NCBI RefSeq assembly: GCF_002735645.1
Contig: NZ_PDZG01000018.1
Coordinates: 1 to 64,000 of the forward strand
Source: Iodobacter sp. BJB302
GTDB taxonomy: Bacteria; Pseudomonadota; Gammaproteobacteria; Burkholderiales; Chitinibacteraceae
Direction of reading: 5' to 3'
Length of the DNA stretch: 64,000 bases
Shown here: positions 18,293-26,781 of the stretch, one piece after another
How positions within the stretch are numbered: the first letter of the stretch is position 1
Layout: every line of letters begins with the position of its first letter
The notes under the pieces: model-generated
Database searches by the model: none
Seen by the model: only the letters and a program-made list of their open reading frames with translations
Told to the model about the DNA's origin: nothing
Program-made: the position numbers and the translations under genes

Positions 18293-19096
18293 ATGAAAAT
18301 ACTGAGCGCCCACCCGATAGAAGCCCGTGTTCGCGAGCGCATCATGGATGAATTGAGCGCGATCGAAGCAAGGCATCAGGTAAAGATATTATTTGCTTGT
18401 GAATCGGGCAGCCGGGGCTGGGGATTTGCCTCGCCCGATAGCGATTACGATGTGCGGTTTATCTATGTGCACTCATTAGACTGGTACCTCAATATTGAAA
18501 AACAGCGCGATGTGATTGAAGTGCCCATCAGCGATGAGCTGGATATCTGCGGCTGGGAGCTGCGCAAAGCGCTGGGTTTACTGGGGAAATCGAATCCCAC
18601 CCTGTTTGAATGGCTGGATTCGCCGGTGATTTATCGGCAGGAAGATTGGCTTTGCGATGAATTACAGGCTCTAAAAGCCGGGTATTTCTCTGCTAAAAAA
18701 GCACGCTGGCATTATTTATCGATGGCCAAAAAGAATTTCAGAGGGTATTTGCAAGGAGATACGGTCAGAATGAAAAAGTATCTCTACGTGCTGCGCCCCT
18801 TGCTGGCCATGCTGTGGATAGATAGCCGGGCCAATATGCCACCCATGCGGTTTGCTGATCTGGCCCAGGCCATGCTTGCAGACCAGAGCGCACTGGCAGA
18901 AGAAATCAACCAGCTGCTGGCGGTAAAAATGAGTGCTGGCGAGGCTGAATATGGTGCTCGTTTCCCGTGCATCCACGCCTTTATTGAGCAAACCCTGGCG
19001 CAGGAAGTGGCAGAAACAAGCGCCCCAAGGCCGCTGGCTCAGCTGACAAGCCTGGATCGCTTGCTTTATAAAGCGGTGCATGCAGAAGCTGCATAA
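18293..19096 (+). CDS. Pol-beta-superfamily nucleotidyltransferase of the RNA-repair operon (YcgL/COG3541-like)
   Basis: A 267-residue nucleotidyltransferase. The minimal catalytic signature G-S-x-x-x-G followed by D-x-D is clear: GSRGWG (39-44) then SDYDVRF, with Asp51 and Asp53 as metal ligands. The rest resembles COG3541 proteins. I recall comparative work listing such enzymes beside RtcB and other RNA ligases (name RlaP), where they may modify RNA ends; that link is from memory. The ATG after GAGGAAGTTAAA is chosen over one nine codons earlier. It lies 34 bases after rtcB and 17 before rtcA, so a role in end repair is likely but unproven. Confidence 0.85.
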   Translation: MKILSAHPIEARVRERIMDELSAIEARHQVKILFACESGSRGWGFASPDSDYDVRFIYVHSLDWYLNIEKQRDVIEVPISDELDICGWELRKALGLLGKSNPTLFEWLDSPVIYRQEDWLCDELQALKAGYFSAKKARWHYLSMAKKNFRGYLQGDTVRMKKYLYVLRPLLAMLWIDSRANMPPMRFADLAQAMLADQSALAEEINQLLAVKMSAGEAEYGARFPCIHAFIEQTLAQEVAETSAPRPLAQLTSLDRLLYKAVHAEAA

Positions 19097-19113
19097 AATA
19101 ATAAGGAAAATAA

Positions 19114-20127
19114 ATGATTGAGTTGGATGGGGCCGTTGGGGAAGGGGGCGGGCAGATTTTGCGGAGCGCGCTTACGTTTTCCATGATGACTGGCCAGCGC
19201 TTTAAGATAAAAAACATTCGCGCCGGGCGGCAAAAGCCGGGCTTGTTGCGCCAGCATTTAACGGCGGTGGAGGCCGCGGCGGCTATTTGTGGCGCAAGTG
19301 TTGAAGGCGCGGCGGTGGGCTCGCAAAGCCTGCGCTTTATTCCTGGCCCGGTGCAGGGCGGGGATTATCGTTTTGCCATTGGCACGGCGGGCAGCTGCAC
19401 CCTGGTATTGCAAACCATTCTGCCCGCACTTTGGTTTGCAAAGCAGGCCAGTACGGTTTCGGTAAGCGGTGGCACGCATAATAAGGCGGCCCCGCCTGCC
19501 GATTTTCTGATCCGCGCCTGGCAGCCGCTGCTGGCAAAAATGGGCGTGCAGCAGGATATTGCTTTAAAACGCTATGGTTTTTACCCGGCAGGCGGCGGGG
19601 AAATCACGGCCAGTGTAAAGCCAGTTTCTGCGCTGATCCCACTGCACTTAAGCAGCAGAGGCGCATTGCTGCAGATTAAGGCTGAGGCACTCGTTGCCGG
19701 AGTACCCGGTAAAGTGGCCCAGCGGGAGCTTGATCAGATCAGCCAGCGGATTGAAGGTGTGGCAGGGGAGGTTCGTGTTTTAAGTAACGATCAGGGCCCC
19801 GGTAATGCCGTTTTGATTGAAGTGGTGCATGAGCATCTTAGCGAGATTTTTACAGGCTTTGGCGAGAAAGGCACCAGTGCAGAAGCCGTAGCTAATCAGG
19901 CCGCCAGCCTGGCAAAAATCTATTTAGAAAGCCAGGGCGCAGTGGGGGAATACCTTGCTGATCAATTACTGCTGAGCATGGCGCTTGCGGGGGAAGGCAG
20001 CTTTACCTGCACCAAAGCGTCCTCTCATTTGCTGACTAATATCGGCGTAATCGAGCGTTTTTTACCTGTAAAAATAAAGCACGAGCCAGGCGGGCAGGCC
20101 GTGAGTGTCAGTATCTCATCGGTTTGA
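19114..20127 (+). CDS. rtcA: RtcA, RNA 3'-terminal phosphate cyclase
   Basis: A 337-residue RtcA. It uses ATP to convert RNA 3'-phosphate ends into 2',3'-cyclic phosphates through an adenylated histidine. The family start [18 protein letters not shown], the central [14 protein letters not shown], the FYPAGGGE loop and the nucleophile His305 in [15 protein letters not shown] are all intact. AAGGAAA precedes the ATG. It is the last gene of the rtcB operon and faces the convergent prfH unit across about 110 bases in which I see no obvious terminator. Confidence 0.95.
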   Translation: MIELDGAVGEGGGQILRSALTFSMMTGQRFKIKNIRAGRQKPGLLRQHLTAVEAAAAICGASVEGAAVGSQSLRFIPGPVQGGDYRFAIGTAGSCTLVLQTILPALWFAKQASTVSVSGGTHNKAAPPADFLIRAWQPLLAKMGVQQDIALKRYGFYPAGGGEITASVKPVSALIPLHLSSRGALLQIKAEALVAGVPGKVAQRELDQISQRIEGVAGEVRVLSNDQGPGNAVLIEVVHEHLSEIFTGFGEKGTSAEAVANQAASLAKIYLESQGAVGEYLADQLLLSMALAGEGSFTCTKASSHLLTNIGVIERFLPVKIKHEPGGQAVSVSISSV

Positions 20128-20239
20128 TATTGTGTTTGCTGGATGCGTGAAGCCAGACCGTTTTTTGCGGCTTTGCATGTGAAAGTCTGGCGGGATTGCC
20201 GTGCGGCGAATATTTCGCTTAAGTTAATTGCTTTGGATT

Positions 20240-20566
20240 TTAGCCTCCCAAATACCCGCCTGCTTTCTTCACTAATAAGCGGATTAACTCTGGCTGCATA
20301 TATTGGTAATCGTCCGGGATATTCAGGCAGATGATTTTTTTATTTTTAATGGCGGCGGTGAAGCGCTGGTTTAAGCGCCGCTGGTGGATTTTCTCCATTA
20401 CAAAAATATGCGTGGCCCAGCCGATTTGCTCTGATGAAAGCGGCACACCGGCATCGGGCGCAAGGCCTGCAGAATCTGTTTCAACCCCTTGCCATGTGGA
20501 AAAGATTTGCTCTGCGGTGGGGCTGCGCAGGCGGTTTCGGCTACAAATAAACAGTGCGCGAATCAT
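20240..20566 (-). CDS. Small LMW-protein-tyrosine-phosphatase-like protein at the end of the rtcB2-prfH unit
   Basis: A 108-residue protein with the phosphatase loop C-x5-R-S at residues 8-15 (CSRNRLRS) directly after the first strand, as in low-molecular-weight PTPs. A candidate general acid lies in IPDDYQYM (Asp85/86). It is shorter than typical LMW-PTPs (about 150). The Met before IRALFICSRN follows AGAGAA and is used; an in-frame Met nine codons earlier lies in the hairpin. It is the last gene after rtcB2 and prfH, so it may remove phosphates from RNA or protein, but the substrate is unknown. The same protein type occurs elsewhere without prfH. Confidence 0.75.
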   Translation of the reverse strand: MIRALFICSRNRLRSPTAEQIFSTWQGVETDSAGLAPDAGVPLSSEQIGWATHIFVMEKIHQRRLNQRFTAAIKNKKIICLNIPDDYQYMQPELIRLLVKKAGGYLGG

Positions 20567-20583
20567 GATTTTCTCTGTTGTGT

Positions 20584-20604
20584 GGCCCTCCATGACGGAG
20601 GGCC
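20584..20604 (-). other. GC-rich hairpin between prfH and the phosphatase-like gene
   Basis: GGCCCTCC and GGAGGGCC form a perfect 8-bp stem around a 5-base loop, starting 6 bases past the prfH stop. No U tract follows on the minus strand, so it is more likely an mRNA-processing or stability element, or a partial attenuator, than a full terminator. The next gene's ribosome site begins immediately after it. Confidence 0.55.
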
Positions 20605-20609
20605 ATTGA

Positions 20610-21230
20610 TTAAGCGATTACTGGCTCAAATAGCTCGCCTTTAAAAATGCGTTTGGGGCTGCCGCGCTCAATCTGGTAGTGCATTAAACGCCGCTCGCTG
20701 CGCTGGCTGGCACTGGCTTCCTCGGCAAGGCTGGCCAGTCTGTGGGCGATCAGTATTTCTGCCAGGCGCTTATTGGCGTGCTGGCTGCGCTCGGTTTGCA
20801 CCTTTACGCTGATGCCTGTGGCCAGATGGGTTGCCCGCACTGCGGATTCGGTTTTGTTTACATGCTGGCCGCCCGGGCCGGATGAGCGCGTGGTTTCAAA
20901 ACGAATCTCCCCTGATAAATCGCGCTGGGTTTCTGTACAGCGCAATACGCCAATAAACCAGTTTTTGCGTAATTGGCGCGGGCGGTAGGGGCTGGGGCAG
21001 ATCCATTGCACTGTGCCCTCCCACAGCTGGGCCAGCGCTTCAGCGCCTGTACCATCCAGGCTGATTAAAACAGAGCGATAAACTCCGGTTTTATCGCCAG
21101 CTTCCTGCTCTAAAATATCCAGCTTGAGCTGCCGTTGTCTGGTTTCAAACATCAGGCGGTGCAGTGCTTTGCTAACGGCCAGCTGGCATTCCAGCGGGCC
21201 TTGGGCGGCAGAGAGTTGTAATAAAATCAT
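20610..21230 (-). CDS. prfH: PrfH, release-factor-like ribosome rescue protein
   Basis: A 206-residue class I release-factor homologue that keeps the catalytic GGQ loop ([20 protein letters not shown] at 120-122) and lacks the codon-reading PxT/SPF domain of RF1 and RF2. PrfH acts with RtcB2: it hydrolyses peptidyl-tRNA on ribosomes whose 16S decoding centre is cut (for example by colicin E3), after which RtcB2 reseals the RNA. The start used overlaps the rtcB2 stop as ATGA, indicating translational coupling; the Met three codons earlier is therefore less likely. Confidence 0.93.
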   Translation of the reverse strand: MILLQLSAAQGPLECQLAVSKALHRLMFETRQRQLKLDILEQEAGDKTGVYRSVLISLDGTGAEALAQLWEGTVQWICPSPYRPRQLRKNWFIGVLRCTETQRDLSGEIRFETTRSSGPGGQHVNKTESAVRATHLATGISVKVQTERSQHANKRLAEILIAHRLASLAEEASASQRSERRLMHYQIERGSPKRIFKGELFEPVIA

Positions 21231-22366
21231 TCGCAGCACTCCCCGCGGGTTTTGTAAGTGAGTACCGGCCTCAGCCTTGCAATCACCTTGATCAGCCCTG
21301 CGCCTTCCAGAGTGGAAATAATATTTTCGGCGGGTTTATAGGCTTCGGGGGCTTCTTCATAAATCAGTTGCCGGTCGGCACAAATCACATGGCTGCCCAG
21401 CTTGGTGCGGCTTAGCTGGGCCACGGTATAGCGCGGGCTTAAGCGGCCTTTGCATTCGCTGCGCATCCATTTACGGCCCGCACCATGGGCCAGTGAGTTC
21501 AGGCTCAGATCGCTGGCCAGCGGTAAAACCAGGTAGCTGAAATCGCCGCGTGAGCCCGGAATCACCACTGGGCCAACATCGGCCGGCGTTGCGCCCTTGC
21601 GGTGTACCCAGCCTTGCAGGCCATGCATTTGTGCGGGCATAACCAGATTGTGGTTGATATCCAGCAGCGCCTGGCCATTGGCGTTTAGCCGCGACAATAT
21701 CCGCCGGGCAATCAGCCTGCGGTTTAGCATGGCAAATTGCACGGCTTGCTGATGCGCTTGCAGATAAGCCGCGCAATCTGCCGTATCCACAGCTAATCCA
21801 CTGTGGCCATGCTGATCAATATGCTGGCGCAAAATAAACTGCCCCAGGCCGCGCGAGCCGCTATGCACCAGAAGCTGAAGCTGCTGCTTACTGATGGCCA
21901 GCGCATCCAGCGCGGCAGCATCGTAAACCTCATCAATTGATTGCAGCTCTGCAAAATGATTGCCACCACCTATGGTTCCCAGTGCCTGTTGAAAGCCGGT
22001 TTGTGTGGCGATTGAGCCGGCTATTTCATCCTGCCATTCCTCGCCCAAAGGGCCATCAAGATTGCCGAGTTTTTTCTCCAGCTTGCTGAGATTGGCTTTA
22101 TGCAGCGCAATATCGGTTTGCCACAAGGCCATGCCGCAGCCAATATCGCCGCCAATTAAAGCCGGATAAATAAAATCAGCAGAGAAAAAAGCCGCGCCCA
22201 CCGGATAGCCCCGGCCGGGATGCAAATCAGGCATGCCGGAAACATATTGCATGCCGGGAAGTTTGGCGGTGTTTTGTAATTGCCGGATCGCATCGCCTTC
22301 GATCCATGTATCTGCAGACGCGATTAAATTAACGCGCGCAGACAAATTTTGAACGTAATTGCCCAT
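21227..22366 (-). CDS. rtcB2: RtcB2, second RtcB-type RNA ligase, coupled to prfH
   Basis: A 379-residue RtcB paralogue, shorter than the operon copy RtcB1 and divergent from it. Metal ligands in [10 protein letters not shown] (Asp74, Cys77), GGGNHFAE and VHSGSRGLG remain, and His294 in [11 protein letters not shown] should carry GMP. The residues after HGAGR differ from the usual SR (KWMR). This branch pairs with PrfH and reseals 16S rRNA cut at the decoding centre. It begins [15 protein letters not shown] 12-codon reading frame with a strong ribosome site lies 84 bases before it; no sigma-54 promoter is seen upstream, so control may differ from the rtcBA operon. Confidence 0.92.
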   Translation of the reverse strand: MGNYVQNLSARVNLIASADTWIEGDAIRQLQNTAKLPGMQYVSGMPDLHPGRGYPVGAAFFSADFIYPALIGGDIGCGMALWQTDIALHKANLSKLEKKLGNLDGPLGEEWQDEIAGSIATQTGFQQALGTIGGGNHFAELQSIDEVYDAAALDALAISKQQLQLLVHSGSRGLGQFILRQHIDQHGHSGLAVDTADCAAYLQAHQQAVQFAMLNRRLIARRILSRLNANGQALLDINHNLVMPAQMHGLQGWVHRKGATPADVGPVVIPGSRGDFSYLVLPLASDLSLNSLAHGAGRKWMRSECKGRLSPRYTVAQLSRTKLGSHVICADRQLIYEEAPEAYKPAENIISTLEGAGLIKVIARLRPVLTYKTRGECCE

Positions 22367-22449
22367 GATAAATCCATATCAGATTTAAAAAATGATGTGG
22401 CAGGCCGAAGCCGGGTCAATGGGACTTACTGGAGGGAAGTCTTGATAAA

Positions 22450-22488
22450 CTAGGCGCGGACTGCGGAGAATGTAGTGGTGTTTTGCAT
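22450..22488 (-). CDS. Candidate leader peptide upstream of rtcB2
   Basis: A 12-codon frame, MQNTTTFSAVRA then TAG, is preceded by AAAGGAG at 8 bases, the best ribosome site in this stretch. It lies 84 bases upstream of rtcB2 on the same strand and no other gene explains that site. It could act as a leader peptide sensing translation failure, or be the stub of a gene cut by the adjacent transposase remnant. Neither is shown. Confidence 0.4.
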   Translation of the reverse strand: MQNTTTFSAVRA

Positions 22489-22526
22489 AATGTGTTCTCC
22501 TTTAAACAGTGCGGTTGATAAAACGA

Positions 22527-22847
22527 ATGGCCCGCATCCTACACCGGCTGCGGCGCATTGCACAGCTTTTTGATAGCAACCGCCGCAAGCCCAATCTCAA
22601 GAACCGGGTCGATAAGGCAATAGAATCCGCCGTTATTGCTTATGCCACTGAGCCGCCCGCCCATGAACAAGTACGCATCAGCAACGAACTGCGCGGCTGC
22701 GCGGTGTTTTTGTCTCTGCCTCTGGTGTGCGTTCAATCTGGCTCAGGCATGATTTGGCGTCGTTCAAATAGCGTTTGCAGGCAGTACACGTTTTACGCCG
22801 GTACGATCAAAGGTGTGGGGCGCATTGCTGCCGTGCCGGGCAAATGA
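22527..22847 (+). pseudogene. IS481-family transposase remnant
   Basis: The frame reads RRKPNLKNRVDKAIESAVIA, the N-terminal helix-turn-helix typical of IS481-type transposases. After a frameshift, another frame gives GVFVSASGVRSIWLRHDLAS, the next block of the same protein. Then YTFYAGTIKGVGRI matches the region just before the first catalytic Asp. The fragments lie in order with an intervening deletion and a stop at 22769-22771. It is a degraded fossil between rtcB2 and a lipoprotein gene. Confidence 0.8.
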
Positions 22848-22902
22848 AGTGCATCCCTGTGCGTGCTGCAATGTTTAAAAAAGGCATAGTTTATGGACAG
22901 AA

Positions 22903-22956
22903 TCATTGCATATCAGGCTTTTACGATTTGGGTGTTGCGGCCCTGATATGCAATGA
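22903..22956. repeat. Perfect 15-bp inverted repeat
   Basis: TCATTGCATATCAGG and CCTGATATGCAATGA are exact complements separated by 24 bases. It ends 10 bases before the stop of the small lipoprotein gene. Neither strand has a good U tract, so a simple terminator is doubtful. It might be a protein-binding site, an mRNA end element, or an IS scar from the neighbouring transposase remnant. Confidence 0.7.
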
Positions 22957-22965
22957 GGGCATCAT

Positions 22966-23184
22966 TTAATTCATATTTGGCGAAACGCTGGGGCGGTCTT
23001 GTAAATCACGCAATAATTCTTTGTCATACACTTTAACGCTGCTGCGATCTTTGCGTGGAATATTGCTGCCGGTTACATATTCCTTTTCATCCATCTCGGC
23101 ATATTGCTTATTTTCTGCCGGAACACTGCTGCATGCGCTGGCGAGTAAGCTTAAGGCAATGATTGCGATGTTCTTTTTACGCAC
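22966..23184 (-). CDS. Small hypothetical lipoprotein
   Basis: A 72-residue protein with a lipoprotein signal: a basic start MRKKN, a hydrophobic stretch and the lipobox LLASAC (Cys at residue 18) followed by SSVPA. The mature part is about 55 residues, hydrophilic and acidic, with no known domain (QYAEMDEKEYVTGSNIPRKD). It is monocistronic and divergent from cysS. Position +2 after Cys is Ser, which predicts outer-membrane sorting. Function unknown. Confidence 0.7.
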   Translation of the reverse strand: MRKKNIAIIALSLLASACSSVPAENKQYAEMDEKEYVTGSNIPRKDRSSVKVYDKELLRDLQDRPSVSPNMN

Positions 23185-23372
23185 GGGCTTACCTGTTTGT
23201 CATATTGAGAGGTATTCTTATAATGTGACTATGTTCTTCTGTCAACAGGGGTAAGTGGGCGCGACGGGCTTTAAGTGAAAATCACTTCTTTCTGTTTCTG
23301 TGCGTTCGCTGATGAAGCGCGTAGTGGGCAGCTTTGGTAGAATCGCTCTTTTACGCCAACGAAACAGCACTC

Positions 23373-24758
23373 ATGTTAAATATCTACAACACACTGGCCC
23401 GCGAAAAACAGCGTTTTCAGCCGATTACAGACGGCAAGGTGAATATGTATGTCTGCGGCATGACCGTATATGACTACTGTCATCTGGGACACGCCCGCAT
23501 GGTGGTGGTGTTTGATATGGTGTCGCGCTGGTTGAGGGCATCGGGCTATCAGCTTACCCATGTACGCAATATCACCGATATTGACGACAAAATCATTAAA
23601 CGTGCTTTAGAAAACGGTGAAGCGATTAATACGCTGACCAGCCGTTTTATTGCCGCAATGAATGAAGATTTTGATGCGCTTGGCGTGATTCGCCCGGATC
23701 ACGAGCCACGCGCAACTGAACACGTGCAAGGCATGCACGATTTAATCGCCAAGCTGATTGCCAATGGCCTGGCTTACCCTGCGCCTAATGGCGATGTTTA
23801 TTATGCCGTGCGTAAGTTTGAAGGCTACGGCAAATTATCCGGCAAATCGCTGGACGATTTGCGCGCAGGCGAGCGGGTGGATGTGGATGTAAATAAGCAA
23901 GATCCGCTGGATTTTGTGCTCTGGAAAGCCGCTAAAGCCGAAGAACCGCAAGATGCAAAATGGGCTTCCCCTTGGGGTGAAGGGCGCCCTGGCTGGCATA
24001 TTGAATGCTCGGCCATGAGCTGCCATCATCTGGGCAGCCATTTTGATATTCATGCCGGTGGCTCAGACTTGCAGTTTCCGCATCACGAAAATGAAATCGC
24101 CCAATCCGAAGGCGCACACGGCCATGCTTATGTGAATTACTGGATGCATAACGGCTTTATTCGTGTGGATAACGAAAAAATGTCCAAGAGCCTGGGCAAT
24201 TTTTTCACCATTCGCGAAGTGCTGGAAAAATACGATGCTGAAGTAGTACGCTTCTTTATCTTGCGTGCCCATTACCGCAGCCAGCTCAATTATAGCGATG
24301 CCCATCTGGATGATGCGAAAGGCGCATTAAGCCGCTTTTACACCACACTGAAAAATGTGCCTGCTGTTGAGTCAGAAATCGACTGGAGCAGCAGCTACGC
24401 TCTGCGCTTTAAAGCGGCCATGGATGATGATTTCAATACCGTTGAGGCAGTAGCGGTGTTGTTTGAGCTGGCGCTGGAAGTCAATAAACAGCAATCGGGC
24501 GAATTGGCCGGGCAGTTAAAAGCCCTGGGTGCAATCCTGGGTCTCTTGCAGCGTGAGCCGCAAGTTTACTTGCAAGCCAGCATTGGCGAAGCAGAGGGCG
24601 AGTATAGTGCGGCAGCGATTGAAGCGCTGATTGAAGGGCGTAAAGCCGCCCGCGCCGCTAAAAACTTTGCCGAATCGGATCGGATCAGAGACGAGCTGAT
24701 TGCGGCCGGTATTGTGCTGGAAGACAGTGCTCAGGGCACAACCTGGCGCCGTGGTTGA
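23373..24758 (+). CDS. cysS: Cysteinyl-tRNA synthetase
   Basis: A 461-residue class I synthetase charging tRNA-Cys. The zinc-binding cysteine lies in [18 protein letters not shown], which contains the HIGH signature (HLGH). KMSKS appears as [19 protein letters not shown] and the [20 protein letters not shown] block are universal in CysRS. The start used is the Met before [12 protein letters not shown]; a 13-codon upstream extension has no ribosome site. No paralogue is in the window. It is transcribed alone, toward the DUF2726 gene. Confidence 0.97.
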   Translation: MLNIYNTLAREKQRFQPITDGKVNMYVCGMTVYDYCHLGHARMVVVFDMVSRWLRASGYQLTHVRNITDIDDKIIKRALENGEAINTLTSRFIAAMNEDFDALGVIRPDHEPRATEHVQGMHDLIAKLIANGLAYPAPNGDVYYAVRKFEGYGKLSGKSLDDLRAGERVDVDVNKQDPLDFVLWKAAKAEEPQDAKWASPWGEGRPGWHIECSAMSCHHLGSHFDIHAGGSDLQFPHHENEIAQSEGAHGHAYVNYWMHNGFIRVDNEKMSKSLGNFFTIREVLEKYDAEVVRFFILRAHYRSQLNYSDAHLDDAKGALSRFYTTLKNVPAVESEIDWSSSYALRFKAAMDDDFNTVEAVAVLFELALEVNKQQSGELAGQLKALGAILGLLQREPQVYLQASIGEAEGEYSAAAIEALIEGRKAARAAKNFAESDRIRDELIAAGIVLEDSAQGTTWRRG

Positions 24759-24884
24759 TTGTGCATGGCGGGTTAAAGCTCGCCGTGTTGCAGCAACCGG
24801 GGCATTGAATTCTTAGCCAGAGCTTGCTTAGACCCATTGGGTTTAATTCTTGCGCCTTACTCATTCCTTTTTTATGGAAATAAA

Positions 24885-25373
24885 ATGAAATTTCTTGTGC
24901 TCTTGCTGTTGATTGGCGCTGTTTTTATGTTTATTTCCATCTTAAAAGTCAAGGCACAAGGCGTTGATACGGCTGGAGTCTGGCCGTTTTATGCTAAAAA
25001 CCCGCTCACTACACCAGAGCAGGTGCTGTATTTCCGGCTGCTAAAAGCGATGCCAGAGCATATTGTGCTGGCGCAGGTGCAGCTATCCAGCTTGCTGGGG
25101 ATTAAAAAAGGGAATAACTATCGCGCATGGTTAAACCGGATTAACCGTATGAGCGCCGATTTTGTGGTGTGTAATAAGGATTCCAGTATCGTGGCGGTGA
25201 TCGAGCTGGATGATGCCAGCCATCAGCGACAGGATCGCCAGCTGGCCGATGCAAAGAAAGACAAAGCCTTAAGCTCGGCAGGGATTTCTGTCATTCGCTG
25301 GCAGGCAAAAAACTTGCCTGATGAAGCCGCAATTAGGGCTGCGCTCAGGCCGGTGATTACATTAGATGCCTGA
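24885..25373 (+). CDS. DUF2726 protein with N-terminal membrane anchor
   Basis: A 162-residue protein. Residues 1-20 (KFLVLLLLIGAVFMFISIL) are a single membrane span. The remainder is DUF2726, a nuclease-like fold (the family overlaps with restriction-endonuclease-like folds). Block features are TTPEQVLYFRLLKAM, ADFVVCNKDSSIVAVIELDDASH and the QARDKALSSAGI-type helix, here DAKKDKALSSAGISVIRWQA. No catalytic activity is proven for the family. The Met after GGAAATAAA is the likely start. A terminator follows the stop. Confidence 0.75.
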   Translation: MKFLVLLLLIGAVFMFISILKVKAQGVDTAGVWPFYAKNPLTTPEQVLYFRLLKAMPEHIVLAQVQLSSLLGIKKGNNYRAWLNRINRMSADFVVCNKDSSIVAVIELDDASHQRQDRQLADAKKDKALSSAGISVIRWQAKNLPDEAAIRAALRPVITLDA

Positions 25374-25391
25374 TTGTCAGGCTGCATTCAG

Positions 25392-25424
25392 AAAAAGCAC
25401 TCTTTGTCGGGTGCTTTTTTTATT
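25392..25424 (+). terminator. Intrinsic terminator after the DUF2726 gene
   Basis: AAAAAGCAC and GTGCTTTTTT pair across an 11-base loop and run into a T-rich tail. The position, about 18 bases past the stop, fits termination of the upstream gene. Confidence 0.8.
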
Positions 25425-25664
25425 TTCAGCGCGGCGGCTGCTGAATTGGTTTGATATTCACCAAGGGTTTTTCGGTATTAATACGGGGAACAAAGAGGAA
25501 AAAATTGTGTTATTTCGCGCTGCAAATTATGCCGTCATTGCTGTTTTCATGCCCCTCTTGCGATGAATATGCAACTGACTTTGTACAACTTCTCCTTCGT
25601 TTTTATTTGGTATATTTTCTTACAGCGCGCTCCGACCCAAGGCGCGTTAACGAGGAGCTTTACA

Positions 25665-26678
25665 ATGAAACAACGCAGCATGTTAGCTGTTGTATTGGTA
25701 CTGGCTTTAAGTGGTGCCGCACAAGCAAAAGACTTATTTAAAAAGAGCGAAGTAGAGGCTGCACTGACGGCCGCTTACGATAATTACAAAGGCTTGCAGG
25801 AAGGCAAAAATGCCGATTACATTCCTGCGCTGGCTAAGGTCGATCCAAAAGTATTCGGGATTGTGCTGGTGACTGCAGATGGCAAGGTTTACACCAAGGG
25901 TGATGTGACGACTGAAGTTTCGATTCAGTCTATCTCTAAGGTCTTTACTATGGCCAAGGTAATTGATGAGTCTGGTACTGACTCTATTCTGAATAACCAG
26001 GGCGTAGATGCCACAGGCCAGGCGTTTAACTCTATCGTTGCGATTGAGCAAAACCGTGGCGCGGAAATGAATGCCATGGTAAACCCAGGCGCGATTGCCG
26101 CTACCAGTATGGTAAAGGGCGCAAATTACGATGAAATCTGGAGCAAGATTTTAGGTTACTACAACGATTTCGCGGGCCGCCATCTGACTGTTCTGGATGA
26201 AGTGTATCAGTCTGAAGCCGCCAGCAATCAGCGCAATCAGGCGATTGGCCGTTTGATGTATGCCTACGGTAAGATTAAAGCCGATCCGGATCGCGCAACA
26301 GATATCTATACCCGTCAGTGCTCGGTAGGCGTGAATGCCAAAGACCTTGCAATGATGGCCGCAACGCTGGCTAATGGCGGTAAGAATCCGGTTACCGGCA
26401 AGCAGGCATTAAAAACAGAAAACGTACCTGAAGTGCTGGCTGTGATGGCTACTGCTGGTCTTTATGATGATTCCGGCAAATGGCTGTACAAAACCGGCCT
26501 GCCAGCTAAGAGCGGCGTAGGCGGCGGGATTATCGCGGTTTCACCGGGTAAATTCGGTATTGCTGTGATTTCACCTCCTTTGGATGGTGCAGGCAATAGC
26601 GTACGTGCTCAAAAAGCGATTGCAGATATCTCCAATGCATTAGGCGGCAATCCTTTGGCTGCGCAGCCATTGAAGTAA
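25665..26678 (+). CDS. glsA: Glutaminase with signal peptide (GlsA family)
   Basis: A 337-residue glutaminase of the beta-lactamase-like family: glutamine to glutamate plus ammonia. The catalytic S-x-x-K appears as SISK in EVSIQSISKVF, and the family block AMVNPGAIAATSMV is intact. Unlike cytosolic GlsA/YbaS, it begins with a strong signal peptide (MLAVVLVLALSGAAQAKD, cleavage near residue 22), so it likely works in the periplasm. GAGGAGC precedes the ATG; a 34-codon upstream frame is not used. A terminator follows. Confidence 0.9.
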   Translation: MKQRSMLAVVLVLALSGAAQAKDLFKKSEVEAALTAAYDNYKGLQEGKNADYIPALAKVDPKVFGIVLVTADGKVYTKGDVTTEVSIQSISKVFTMAKVIDESGTDSILNNQGVDATGQAFNSIVAIEQNRGAEMNAMVNPGAIAATSMVKGANYDEIWSKILGYYNDFAGRHLTVLDEVYQSEAASNQRNQAIGRLMYAYGKIKADPDRATDIYTRQCSVGVNAKDLAMMAATLANGGKNPVTGKQALKTENVPEVLAVMATAGLYDDSGKWLYKTGLPAKSGVGGGIIAVSPGKFGIAVISPPLDGAGNSVRAQKAIADISNALGGNPLAAQPLK

Positions 26679-26699
26679 TCCGTACTTTGCGTAAAGCAT

Positions 26700-26733
26700 A
26701 AAAATGGCCCGGCTGAATGCCGGGCCATTTTTA
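26700..26733 (+). terminator. Intrinsic terminator after the glutaminase gene
   Basis: AAAAATGGCCCGGC and GCCGGGCCATTTTT form a 14-bp near-perfect stem with a short loop and a T tail. It lies 20 bases past the stop. Its symmetry could also serve the convergent esterase gene. Confidence 0.85.
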
Positions 26734-26781
26734 TGGCGTTGTTGGTAAAGTGCCAAAATTTAATATTTGTATTTTCCTGCA

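Noticed and set aside
20128-20239. Search for a tRNA or terminator between rtcA and the phosphatase-like gene
   Set aside because: No cloverleaf pattern and no clear stem plus U tract could be found.
22441-22505. Possible sigma-54 promoter before rtcB2
   Set aside because: The best match lacks the conserved GG at -24, so it is not credible.
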